From assembly GCF_900142825.1 (NCBI RefSeq), contig NZ_FRCH01000002.1, positions 868,001 through 932,000 of the forward strand: a DNA stretch of 64,000 bases, written 5' to 3'. The notes beneath the pieces were generated by a model. It had not been told where the DNA came from. It saw only the letters and a program-made list of their open reading frames with translations, and did no database searches. The number at the start of each line of letters is the position of its first letter. The stretch's first letter is position 1. Both the position numbers and the translations under genes were made by a program. This DNA comes from Rhodanobacter sp. OK091. Its GTDB lineage: Bacteria; Pseudomonadota; Gammaproteobacteria; Xanthomonadales; Rhodanobacteraceae. Shown here one piece after another: positions 43,102-51,764 of the stretch.

Positions 43102-44088
43102 CTACCGAAATACCCCTGTCTCGATGTGGTGCTTCTTCAGCAGCTTACCGAGCTGCCGCCGATCCGTACCGGAAAGGCGCGCCGCAGCGGTGATGTTTCC
43201 GGCAGTCTTCGTCATCAGACCAAAAAGATAGGAGCGCTCAAACGCACACATCGCGTTATGCTTCGCGGAAACGTAACGCAGCTCGGTTTCGTCCTGGAGC
43301 ATCTTTGCCGGCGAGTTCGATGAAATATTCGGCGCGGATGCGATGAGGCCGTCGAGAATAAAGGCGTCTATCACCGCCCCGTCCGTACCGAGGTACGCAC
43401 GCAATACGACGTTCTCCAGCTCGCGCACATTGCCGGGCCAGTCGTGCGCATCGAGTACCCGCAAAGCCCCATCGGTCCATCGCTTGGCAGGCCTGCCCAG
43501 CCTCTGGGCAACTTGCCGAAGGAAATGCTCCGCGAGCATCGGTACATCACCCCCGCGCTCACGCAGTGGAGGCAGACGCACATGCAAAGCGTTGAGTCGG
43601 TATTGCAGGTCGCGCCGAAACAGACCGGCCGCTACCTGCGTCTCTAGATTGGCGTTGGTGGCTGCGACGATGCGCGCGCTCGAAACGCGCGCCACGCCGC
43701 AGCCGACGGGCCGATATTCGTTGTTCTCAAGAAAGCGTAGCAAGGTCACTTGCGCCTTGATGGATAGCGAATCCACCTCGTCAAGAAACAAAGTACCGCC
43801 ACGCGCGTGGTCGATCAGTCCCGGCTGTGCGCTTCTGGCATCGGTGTAGGCACCGCGCTCATGCCCGAACAGCTCGTTCTCGATCAGGGTGTCAGGCAGC
43901 GCGCCACAATTCACCGGCACGAACGGCTGCTCGCTGCGTTCGCTGGCGTAGTGGATTTCCCTGGCGGCGAGTTCCTTCCCGGTTCCCGTCTCGCCTTCGA
44001 TCAGCACTTGCACGTCGCACCGGGCATAACAGTGCAGCTGCGCGCGCATCTGCCCGAAAATATTGGATTGACCCAGCATGACCGGCAT
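43102..44088 (-). CDS. Sigma-54-dependent activator without sensor domain
   Basis: 328 residues from ATG 44088, chosen for GGGGAG upstream; ATGs at 44112 and 44148 are alternatives. The AAA+ domain starts almost at once: Walker A GETGTGKE, the L1 loop GAYTDA where the family has GAFTGA, Walker B GGTLFLDEVDSL, and NLETQVAAGLFRRDLQYRLN. A Fis-type HTH closes it (NITAAARLSGTDRRQLGKLL). With no receiver, GAF or PAS domain it is PspF/HrpR-like and probably controlled by abundance or a partner protein. It sits just upstream of the sigma-54 promoter of the eCIS operon and is its natural activator. Confidence 0.9.
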   Translation of the reverse strand: MPVMLGQSNIFGQMRAQLHCYARCDVQVLIEGETGTGKELAAREIHYASERSEQPFVPVNCGALPDTLIENELFGHERGAYTDARSAQPGLIDHARGGTLFLDEVDSLSIKAQVTLLRFLENNEYRPVGCGVARVSSARIVAATNANLETQVAAGLFRRDLQYRLNALHVRLPPLRERGGDVPMLAEHFLRQVAQRLGRPAKRWTDGALRVLDAHDWPGNVRELENVVLRAYLGTDGAVIDAFILDGLIASAPNISSNSPAKMLQDETELRYVSAKHNAMCAFERSYLFGLMTKTAGNITAAARLSGTDRRQLGKLLKKHHIETGVFR

Positions 44089-44916
44089 CGTCCATCTCCC
44101 CAGAAGCGCCATCGAGCCCCCGACGCTCCATACCAACAGGCAATGCATACCCCCGGATATCGACGGTGCCGGGCGGCGACTCGCAGGACTTATGCGCGGC
44201 GCTCCACGCTACCTCATCGGTAGAAAACTACCATCGACAGAAAGTTGTAAGTGTGCGCAAGTCGACCAACTTGACATCGGTTGACTTGGCCGTCCCGACA
44301 GGGACGAAATTCAATGAATTTCAGGCGCTTCCCCGACCTCATCGACTTGGCTTCAGAGTCCCGCCGCGATCCACGTTCGGGGAACGACGGATCTGGCACG
44401 CAACTACCGAAATCTTGCAACGAAAGTGGCTGGTTCGAATGGATGGCGACCGCCCCTCGACGTCCCATGCCGCCTGTTTTCGATAACGCCTCAACCCATC
44501 GGCTTTTCACCTATTGGCTTGTGCGATTGCACGTCGTTCACCTGCAACTACACCGACTGTCACCGACGTATAGCCTGACTCGCAGACCAGTCCCAGCGTG
44601 ACAAATCCTCATAGCTGGCGCTGTAGGTGAATACCTACACAATGCGTAGGAGACTTCGCGGCATGGCCCGTACAGTAGCCAGTAGCTGCGCAAGCTTGTC
44701 GGTCACTACAATTTCCAAGAGCTGCTCGAAAACGCCGTCCGGCAAGCGACGCACCCCCGAACTTTGCCGCTGAGTGTCCATTCCAAAGAAAGCATGGAAT
44801 CCCGTGCATTGCGATGGAAGGAGCAGCAAAAGGTTGCCAAGATGCACATAGCAAAGTTAACAAGTCGGTCCAAACCTGTGCAGTCTCGCGTGGCTGGCTT
44901 CGCCTCGATCTCAAAC
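44089..44916. other. Gene-free region upstream of the eCIS activator
   Basis: About 830 bases between the activator and the efflux operon, with no convincing gene. Visible structures: GTCCC-N4-GGGAC (44292-44305), a perfect palindrome AAATTCA-A-TGAATTT (44307-44321), TGTAGGT-N4-ACCTACA (44622-44639) and the overlapping CCTAC-N7-GTAGG (44634-44650). The first two could regulate the activator gene; the last two lie near the end of the efflux operon. Confidence 0.5.
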
Positions 44917-46377
44917 TCACAACGATCTCTGTTCGGTTTCTTTTTGCGCATCGCCCATCGCCTGGAACAACGCCGCGGTATCCACCAATCGGGCCGCCCT
45001 GGCCTGGATTTCGGACAGCTTCGCGTTCTGCCAGCGTTGCTCGCTCACGATGGTCGTCGGATATGAGACCGCACCGAGCTGGTAACGGGAGCCTGTATCG
45101 GTGAAGGATTGCCCGGCCGCTGCGGATGCGGTCTGCGAGGCTTGCAAGGCCAAGGCGTCCTGATTCAAAGCCGTCAGGGAATCGGCGACATTCTGGAAGG
45201 CGTTGAGCACGGTCTGTTTGTACTGCGCCACAGAGGCGTCGTAATTGGCGATCGCCGCCTTGCGTTGCGCTCGCAGAGCGCCGCCATGAAAGATCGGCTG
45301 GGCCAACGATGCACCTGCGCTCCAGATCGCCCCTGCCCCTGTAAACAGCGCGGACTCCTTGAAGGCAGCGGATCCGATCGAGGCCGACAGCGAGATGCGC
45401 GGAAACAGGTTGGCAGTCGCTACCCCGACTTGTGCCGAGGCTGCATGCACGGCGGCTTCGGCGGCCAGAACGTCAGGCCGCTGTCGAAGCAGATCGGACG
45501 GAACACTGACGGGAACGTCTGCAGGCAATTGCAGCTGCGCCAATGGCAACACCTGGGGCGCCTGATCCGGTGTGCGTCCCATCAAGGTGGCCAGCGTATG
45601 CCGGGCACGTTGCGCCTGGGTGCGCAGCGGAGGCAACGTCGCATCCAGTGATGCGGCATTTTGTTGTGCCGTCAGCACGTCGTCATGCGATGCCGAGCCC
45701 AGGTGATAGGCCTTCTCGGTCAAGCTGGCCTGCTCGCGCGCCAGCGTGGTCAACCGCTCGCTGGCAGCGACCTGCTCGGCAAGCGTCGAAGCATTGATGG
45801 CGGCGACCACGATGTTGGCCGCCAGCGTGCGCCGGGCTGCATCGAGTTCGTACGACTGAATATCCACCTGCGCCGCGGCCCCTCGGACGCCATAGCGCGC
45901 CGCACCGAACAAGTCGAAGGTGTAGCTCAAATTCAACTGGCCGGCGTAGACGTTATAGAGGTTGGTGGTCGGCCCCAGCTTAGGCAGACCCAGTGCGCGC
46001 TGTCTGTTGGCTTGCAGGCCCGCATCGAGCGACGGCAGCAGGGCTTCGCCCACTTCCGCCCGGAACTGTTGATGCACGGCCTCCAGCGTGTGCCGCGCGG
46101 CGTCCAGCGATGGATTGTTTCGCAGTCCCTCTTCTACCCAGGCATCGAGCGTGTTCGACTCATACTGTCGCCACCAATCCGGCACAACGCGCGCACCGAG
46201 ACTGAAATGCTGCGCAACACCGCCCGCCTCGGCACTCGCCGCAGGCACGGGCTCGACCGTGTAGCTGTTCGGCGAGGGCGAAGCCGGCGGTTTGGCGGGT
46301 GGCGCGAAAGAGCAGCCTGCGAGCGTAGTGACGGTTGCAGCGATAAACACGAGGCGCATCGTGGTGACATGTTTCAT
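44917..46377 (-). CDS. RND efflux outer-membrane channel (NodT/OprM family)
   Basis: 486 residues. A lipoprotein signal peptide ends LAGCSF with the lipobox Cys near residue 22. The TolC-like fold shows two repeats, including NNPSLDAARHTLEAVHQQ and RADVLAAEAAVHAASAQVGVATANLFPRI-type segments (here RQRPDVLAAEAAVHAASAQ). It forms the outer-membrane duct for the adjacent RND pump. Its start overlaps the pump stop by four bases. Confidence 0.93.
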   Translation of the reverse strand: MKHVTTMRLVFIAATVTTLAGCSFAPPAKPPASPSPNSYTVEPVPAASAEAGGVAQHFSLGARVVPDWWRQYESNTLDAWVEEGLRNNPSLDAARHTLEAVHQQFRAEVGEALLPSLDAGLQANRQRALGLPKLGPTTNLYNVYAGQLNLSYTFDLFGAARYGVRGAAAQVDIQSYELDAARRTLAANIVVAAINASTLAEQVAASERLTTLAREQASLTEKAYHLGSASHDDVLTAQQNAASLDATLPPLRTQAQRARHTLATLMGRTPDQAPQVLPLAQLQLPADVPVSVPSDLLRQRPDVLAAEAAVHAASAQVGVATANLFPRISLSASIGSAAFKESALFTGAGAIWSAGASLAQPIFHGGALRAQRKAAIANYDASVAQYKQTVLNAFQNVADSLTALNQDALALQASQTASAAAGQSFTDTGSRYQLGAVSYPTTIVSEQRWQNAKLSEIQARAARLVDTAALFQAMGDAQKETEQRSL

Positions 46378-49300
46378 GGTGCGACCTCTCGCGCCGGTTC
46401 GTCGGCCCGTACACGGAACCAGGCGGCGTACAGCGCCGGCAGATAGAACAGCGTCAACACGGTAGCGACGGTGATGCCGCCCATCAGAGCGGTCGCCATC
46501 GGCCCGAAGAAATTACTGCGCAGCAAGGGAATCAAGGCCAGTACCGCCGCCGCGGCCGTGAGCGTGATCGGCCGGAAACGCCGCACGGTCGCGCCGACGA
46601 TGGCTTCCCAACGCGGATGACCCGCCTGGATATCCTGCTCGATCTGATCCATCAGAATCACCGAGTTGCGCATGATGATGCCCAGCATGGCGATGGTGCC
46701 CAGCATGGCCACGAAACCGAACGGCTGCCCGAACAACAGCAGCGAGCCGATCACGCCGATCATGCCCAGCGGCGCGGTCAGCACCACCATGAAGGTACGG
46801 CCGATGCTTTGCAGCTGGATCATCAGCAGGGTCAGCACGGCAATCACCATCAACGGCATCTGGGCATTGATCGAATCCTGCGCCTTCTGGTTCTGCTCGA
46901 CCGCGCCACCGACCTCGACGCGATAGCCGACCGGAAGATGGCTGCGCACCTCATCGAGTTTCTTGTCCAGCGTGTTGGTCACATCGAGTCCTTGCGCACC
47001 GTTGCGCGTATCGGCCTGCACGTTGATGGATGGCTGGCGGTCGCGCTCCCAGATCACGCCGTACTCGAGGCCGTAGCTCACTCGCCCGAGTTGTCCCAGC
47101 GGGATGGCCGCACCGCTCGGTGTCGGAATGGCGAGCCGCTCGATCTGATCGGGATGGACGCGATCGTTCTTCGGCGCGCGCAGATCCACGGCAATCAACT
47201 TGTCGCGCTCGCGATACTGGCTCACGGTCGTTCCGGACAGCGACATAGCAAGGAAGTTGGCCACATCCTGCGAGGTGATGCCGAGCTGGCGTGCCTTGAC
47301 CTGATCGATCTCGAAGCGCACCGAACGCTCGCCCGGCTCGTCCCAATCGAACTGAACGTTCCGGGTGCGCGGATCGGCACGCACCACCGACGCTACCTGC
47401 TCGGCGATGCCGCGCACTTTGGCGATATCGTCGCCATTGATGCGGAACTGCACCGGGAACCCGACAGGCGGTCCGTTCTCCAGCCGGCTGACGCGGCTGC
47501 GTACCGCGGTGAAGTCGCGTTGCAGCAAGCTATCCAGATCACGTGCTAACGATTCGCGCTGCTTGATGTCCTTGGCGGTAATCACGAACTGCGCGAAGTT
47601 CGGTTGTGCGAGCTGCTGATCCAGCGGCAAGTAGAAGCGCGGCGCGCCGCTGCCGACAAAGCTGACGTAGTTGGCGATCTCTTTGCGGTCCTTGATAGCC
47701 GCCTCGAAACGCTTCACCTGACTCAATGTGGCATCGAACGACGCGCCTTCCGGCAAGCGCAGATCGACCAGCAATTCGGGGCGATCGGAACTCGGGAAGA
47801 ACTGCTTGGGCACCAGGCCAAATCCGGCCAACGAGATCACGAACAGCACCATGGTCATCGCCAGCACCAGAAAACGATGCTGCAGACAGAAGCTCACCCA
47901 GCCGCGAAACCGCCGATAGAACGTGGTGTCGTAAATCTCGATATCGCCTTCGTGGTGCACGATGGCGGCGGCTTTGGCGCTGCGTGCCTCATTCCAGCGA
48001 CGGGGAAAGAAGCGCGCCCACCACTCCTGACCGGGTTTGGCGCGTGCGTGATGCTCCGGCAGCATGTGATAGCCCAGCAAGGGAATCACGACGACCGCGG
48101 CCAGCCACGACACCAGCAGCGCAATCGCGGAGACTTCAAAAATCGAACGCGTGTATTCGCCGGTACCGGACTTCGCCAGCGCAATCGGCAGGAAACCGGA
48201 GACCGTTACCAGCGTGCCGGTGAGCATCGGAAACGCCGTACTGGTATAGGCAAACGCAGCCGCGCGCACCCTGCTCCATCCCTGCTCCAGCTTCACCGAC
48301 ATCATCTCGACCGCGATGATCGCGTCGTCCACCAGCAAGCCCAACGCCAGCACCAGCGTGCCCAGCGATACCTTGTGCAGGCCGATGCCAAACAGTTCCA
48401 TGCAAAGCGCGGTCGCCGCCAGCACGAAGGGAATCGAGATCACCACCACCATGCCGGTGCGGAAACCCAGGCTCAGCAGACTGACCAGCAGCACGATGCC
48501 CACCGCCTCGGCGACAGACTCCAGGAAGTCGTCGACCGAATGCGATACCGCATGCGGCATGCTGGTGACTTCGGCCAGCTTCAACCCTGCCGGCAAGCGT
48601 TTCTGCAATGCGACGGTAGCCGTATCCAGTGCCTTGCCAAGGTGAACAACGTCTTCGCCCGGTTGCATGGTGATGCCGATGCCCAACACCGGCTGCGCCA
48701 TGAAGCGCATCTGCTGGCTGGGCGGATCGTCATAGCCGCGCCGGATGGTCGCGATATCGCCCAGCCGAAAGGTCTGATTGTTGATGCGCAACAGCGTGTT
48801 CTTCAGCGCATCGAGATTTTCGAACTGCCCGGTAGGACGCACGAACACGCGATCGTCGGTCGTGGTCAGCACGCCGGCTGCGGCCACCGCATTCTGCTGA
48901 TTGATGGCTTGCGCGATCTGTTGCGGACTGATGCCCAGCTTGGACAGCTTCGCGTTGGGTATCTCGATAAAGACGCGCTGATTCTGGTCGCCAAGGAAAT
49001 CGACCTTCGCTACGCCTGGCACACGCAGCAGCTCGGCACGCAACTGATCCGCATAGTCGTGCAATTGCGCCTGGTTGAAACCGTCTCCTTCCAGCGCATA
49101 GATGTTGGTGTAGACGTCGCCGAATTCGTCATTGAAGAACGGTCCCTGCACACCTGGTGGCAGCTGAGCCGCTATATCGCCGACTTTTTTTCGCACCTGG
49201 TACCACGTATCGGGCACGCTGGAAGCTGGCGCCGAATCCTTCACATTGAAGAAGACCAGCGACTCGCCAGGGCGCGAATAGCTGCGCAGGAAATCGATGG

Positions 49301-49544
49301 ATGGCGTTTCCTGCAGCTTGCGCGAGATGCGGTCGGTCACCTGCTCCTGCACTTGCTTCGCGTCGGCACCGGGCCAGAAGGTCTGGATCACCATCACCTT
49401 GAAGGTGAACGGCGGGTCTTCCGACTGCGACAGTCGGCTGTACGACAACATGCCGAACAGCGTCACCATCACCATGATGAAAAAGACCAGTGACTGGTGA
49501 CGCAGCGTCCAGGCGGAAAGGTTGAAACGTCCCTCATCGTTCAT
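46374..49544 (-). CDS. RND efflux pump inner-membrane permease
   Basis: 1056 residues, twelve membrane spans and two large periplasmic loops. The proton-relay pair appears as LGLLVDDAIIAVEMM in TM4. The N-terminus LSAWTLRHQSLVFFIMVMVT and VMVIQTFWPGADAKQVQEQV resemble the TriC/VmeI-like branch of the HAE/AcrB superfamily more than AcrB itself. It exports hydrophobic or toxic compounds by proton antiport. It overlaps both adaptor and channel genes by ATGA-type junctions, forming one operon. The substrate is unknown. Confidence 0.93.
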   Translation of the reverse strand: MNDEGRFNLSAWTLRHQSLVFFIMVMVTLFGMLSYSRLSQSEDPPFTFKVMVIQTFWPGADAKQVQEQVTDRISRKLQETPSIDFLRSYSRPGESLVFFNVKDSAPASSVPDTWYQVRKKVGDIAAQLPPGVQGPFFNDEFGDVYTNIYALEGDGFNQAQLHDYADQLRAELLRVPGVAKVDFLGDQNQRVFIEIPNAKLSKLGISPQQIAQAINQQNAVAAAGVLTTTDDRVFVRPTGQFENLDALKNTLLRINNQTFRLGDIATIRRGYDDPPSQQMRFMAQPVLGIGITMQPGEDVVHLGKALDTATVALQKRLPAGLKLAEVTSMPHAVSHSVDDFLESVAEAVGIVLLVSLLSLGFRTGMVVVISIPFVLAATALCMELFGIGLHKVSLGTLVLALGLLVDDAIIAVEMMSVKLEQGWSRVRAAAFAYTSTAFPMLTGTLVTVSGFLPIALAKSGTGEYTRSIFEVSAIALLVSWLAAVVVIPLLGYHMLPEHHARAKPGQEWWARFFPRRWNEARSAKAAAIVHHEGDIEIYDTTFYRRFRGWVSFCLQHRFLVLAMTMVLFVISLAGFGLVPKQFFPSSDRPELLVDLRLPEGASFDATLSQVKRFEAAIKDRKEIANYVSFVGSGAPRFYLPLDQQLAQPNFAQFVITAKDIKQRESLARDLDSLLQRDFTAVRSRVSRLENGPPVGFPVQFRINGDDIAKVRGIAEQVASVVRADPRTRNVQFDWDEPGERSVRFEIDQVKARQLGITSQDVANFLAMSLSGTTVSQYRERDKLIAVDLRAPKNDRVHPDQIERLAIPTPSGAAIPLGQLGRVSYGLEYGVIWERDRQPSINVQADTRNGAQGLDVTNTLDKKLDEVRSHLPVGYRVEVGGAVEQNQKAQDSINAQMPLMVIAVLTLLMIQLQSIGRTFMVVLTAPLGMIGVIGSLLLFGQPFGFVAMLGTIAMLGIIMRNSVILMDQIEQDIQAGHPRWEAIVGATVRRFRPITLTAAAAVLALIPLLRSNFFGPMATALMGGITVATVLTLFYLPALYAAWFRVRADEPAREVAP

Positions 49545-50677
49545 AGCGGCGCATCCTCGGGATGCAGCGGCGCCATCGGCTGGACCTTTTCACCCGCGGA
49601 AACCGCATGCACGCCCTGCATCACCACGCGCTCTCCCGCATGGAGGCCCGCACCGACCAGCACATCGCGCTCGCCGTAACGGACGACGGTGACGGGGCGA
49701 AGTTCCAGCGTGGAATCGTTGGAGCGCACCACCCACACGGCAGGCTTCTCCCCTTGATGAAACAGCGCGGTGGCGGCAATGCGCACGCTTTCACCGGCAT
49801 TCGACTTGGCGGATAGCGATACTTCCGCCGTCATGCCCAGACGCAACTGTTGTCCTGGCTCATCGAGCGCAAGCTTGACGCGATAGGTACGCGCTTGTGG
49901 ATCCGCGGCCGGTGAGATGTCGCGTACGCGGCCGGCAAACGATTTGCCGGGCAAGGCCAGCAAAGTGACCGTCGCCGCCTGCCCTACCGAAATGCCGGCC
50001 AGACGATCTTCCGGCACGTCGATAAAGACATCGCGATCGCCTGACCAGGCAAAACCGAACACCGGCTGGCCCGCCGAGACAACCTGCCCTACCTCGGCCT
50101 GTTCGCTGGTGATGCTGCCATCACGGTCGGCCACCAGCGTGGTGTAGCGCGATTGATTCTGCGCCAGGGCGAGTTGCTGCCGGGCCTGGTCCCGTGCAGC
50201 GAGCGCCGATGCATAGGCGTCGTGGGTCTGTTCGAGCTGGAGCTGGCTGATGAGATTCTGCTTGGCCTGCGCCTCGTCGCGGTCGCGCTGCTGCGTGGCA
50301 AAGATCAGCCGATGCTCCGCAGCATCCAGTGCAGCCTGGGCGGAAGCCTGGGTCTTGGAGGCGTCGGCGTCGTCGAGCTTGGCCAGCGCCTGCCCCTTCT
50401 TCACGATATCGCCCAGATGGGCAAGGCGCGCCGTCAGCTGCCCGGCCACCCGGAATGACAACGGCATCTCGTAGCGGGCGTGAACCTCGCCTGGGAACTG
50501 GGCCGACTGCGCTCCGTCCACCGCTTTGACCGGCATCGCAATCACGGGGCGCGCGACCTCGGCCTCGGGAGCCTTGCTGCTGCATCCCGACAGCAGGATC
50601 AGCCCTGCCGCTGCACCTGCCAGCCAGATGTGCCGGGGGATAGAACTGCCTGATGCGGGGGGAACACGGTAAGTCAC
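49541..50677 (-). CDS. RND efflux periplasmic adaptor (MFP) lipoprotein
   Basis: 378 residues from GTG 50677, with AGGAG seven bases upstream; the longer open frame runs through the divergent promoter and is rejected. A lipobox (LILLSGCSS) gives a lipid anchor. The order is a lipoyl/barrel-sandwich half (FRVAGQLTARLAHLGDIVKKGQAL), an alpha hairpin (ALDAAEHRLIFATQQRDRDEA), the second lipoyl half and a beta-barrel (VFIDVPEDRLAGISVGQ). It links the pump to the outer channel. It is divergent from the TetR regulator across a palindrome-bearing gap. Confidence 0.92.
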   Translation of the reverse strand: MTYRVPPASGSSIPRHIWLAGAAAGLILLSGCSSKAPEAEVARPVIAMPVKAVDGAQSAQFPGEVHARYEMPLSFRVAGQLTARLAHLGDIVKKGQALAKLDDADASKTQASAQAALDAAEHRLIFATQQRDRDEAQAKQNLISQLQLEQTHDAYASALAARDQARQQLALAQNQSRYTTLVADRDGSITSEQAEVGQVVSAGQPVFGFAWSGDRDVFIDVPEDRLAGISVGQAATVTLLALPGKSFAGRVRDISPAADPQARTYRVKLALDEPGQQLRLGMTAEVSLSAKSNAGESVRIAATALFHQGEKPAVWVVRSNDSTLELRPVTVVRYGERDVLVGAGLHAGERVVMQGVHAVSAGEKVQPMAPLHPEDAPL

Positions 50678-50779
50678 GAGCCACTCCTGACGGGGGTACG
50701 GCAACGGAAAGCACGATCGACAGCCGGTCGGGGAACCAGCAGCCGCCGGATAGAATTCAGGTTCGGACAGTAATACATG

Positions 50780-50791
50780 TTTGTATACAAA
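50780..50791. promoter_or_regulatory. Palindrome TTTGTATACAAA, likely TetR operator
   Basis: A perfect 12-bp palindrome in the AT-rich gap between the efflux operon and the divergent TetR gene, followed by ATACAATACTGTAT that partly repeats the motif. The placement suits autoregulation and repression of the pump. Confidence 0.6.
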
Positions 50792-50842
50792 TACAATACT
50801 GTATCCAAATGAAGATGTGACTATCCGTGATACGATGGACAT

Positions 50843-51451
50843 ATGCCCCGTAAGAGACTGACCCGTGACGAAAGCCGCGACCTGACCCGCCAGCGTCTGC
50901 TTGACGCGGCGGCCGTCATCATTGCGAAGAAAGGGTTGGCTGCCGCCAGCGTGGAAGACATCGTGGAGCGCGCCGGCTATACCCGCGGCGCGTTCTACTC
51001 GAATTTCGATAGCAAGACCGATCTGTTCATCGAGCTGCTGAAGCGCGATCACGACGACATCAGCCATCAGCTGCAACAGATCCTGGATGCAGGCTTGTCG
51101 ATCGAAGACACCCAGCGGCAACTGACGCTCTTCTATGGTCAGTGCTATCGCGACGACAGCAATTTCGCGCTATGGGCCGAGGCTCGCCTGCACGCGCTGC
51201 GCGATGCCAAATTTCGTGCCCGATTCAATGCCTTGTGCCTGGAGAAGCGCGACGTGATCGCCTACTTCATCACGCAGTTCTGCAAGATGATGGGTATCGC
51301 CCCGCCTGCCCCGGCCGCCGATCTGGCCTTCAGCACCATGGCCTTGATAGACGGCATTCGCTTCTTCAACGCCTGCATGCCCAACGACCTGCCCGATGAC
51401 AAAGCACAGGCGGTGCTGAGCGCCATTTTCACCGCGACGTTCTTTCGCTGA
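50843..51451 (+). CDS. TetR/AcrR-family repressor of the efflux operon
   Basis: 202 residues. The N-terminal HTH is clear: RQRLLDAAAVIIAKKGLAAA and VEDIVERAGYTRGAFYSNFD, then SKTDLFIELL. The remainder is the helical ligand-binding domain, of the kind often seen in AcrR/TtgR-like regulators. The gene is divergent from the RND operon, and the usual model is repression relieved by pump substrates. A start-proximal ribosome-binding site is weak. Confidence 0.9.
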   Translation: MPRKRLTRDESRDLTRQRLLDAAAVIIAKKGLAAASVEDIVERAGYTRGAFYSNFDSKTDLFIELLKRDHDDISHQLQQILDAGLSIEDTQRQLTLFYGQCYRDDSNFALWAEARLHALRDAKFRARFNALCLEKRDVIAYFITQFCKMMGIAPPAPAADLAFSTMALIDGIRFFNACMPNDLPDDKAQAVLSAIFTATFFR

Positions 51452-51764
51452 GAAGCAACGGCCGGCAAGTGGAAGCCGTCTCGGCGACCATGATCGCCAG
51501 CAGGGCGCCGGCTGAAGTGCTGAGCATCTCCTCGCGCGACATATAACCCGGCGACGGAGATACCCGTCATGACGGGATGGCGTCGCCGCTCATCAGCGAC
51601 ATCTTGCTGATGGCCTGAAACTGATGGCCTGAAACAGCGGGAAATTCTTCGCGCTGCTGACCTATGTCAACTTGCGCTCTCGGCACCGGGCCTAGCCTTG
51701 ACTGTGATGCTGCCGTCTCCGGATGTCAGCGGGCACGCAACCCAATCGCTATGCGGGAGACGCC
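51452..51764. other. Intergenic region upstream of the Mg-ATPase
   Basis: About 310 bases without a gene. At 51657-51670, CTGAC-CTAT-GTCAA matches an FNR/Anr site (TTGAT-N4-ATCAA) with symmetric TGAC/GTCA half-sites but one mismatch in the outer base and altered fifth bases. A weak -10-like TAGCCT lies about 30 bases downstream. It could put the ATPase under oxygen control. Confidence 0.4.

Noticed and set aside
44396..44425. TGGCACGCAAC...CTTGCA as a second sigma-54 promoter
   Set aside because: The -24-like and -12-like parts are too far apart for RpoN, and the orientation leads into no gene.
44214..44601. Small open frames in the gap above the eCIS activator
   Set aside because: No ribosome-binding site, odd composition and no recognisable domain.
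50678..51121. Upstream extension of the efflux adaptor gene
   Set aside because: It would run through the divergent promoter and the TetR gene; the GTG at 50677 has a good ribosome-binding site and begins a lipoprotein signal.
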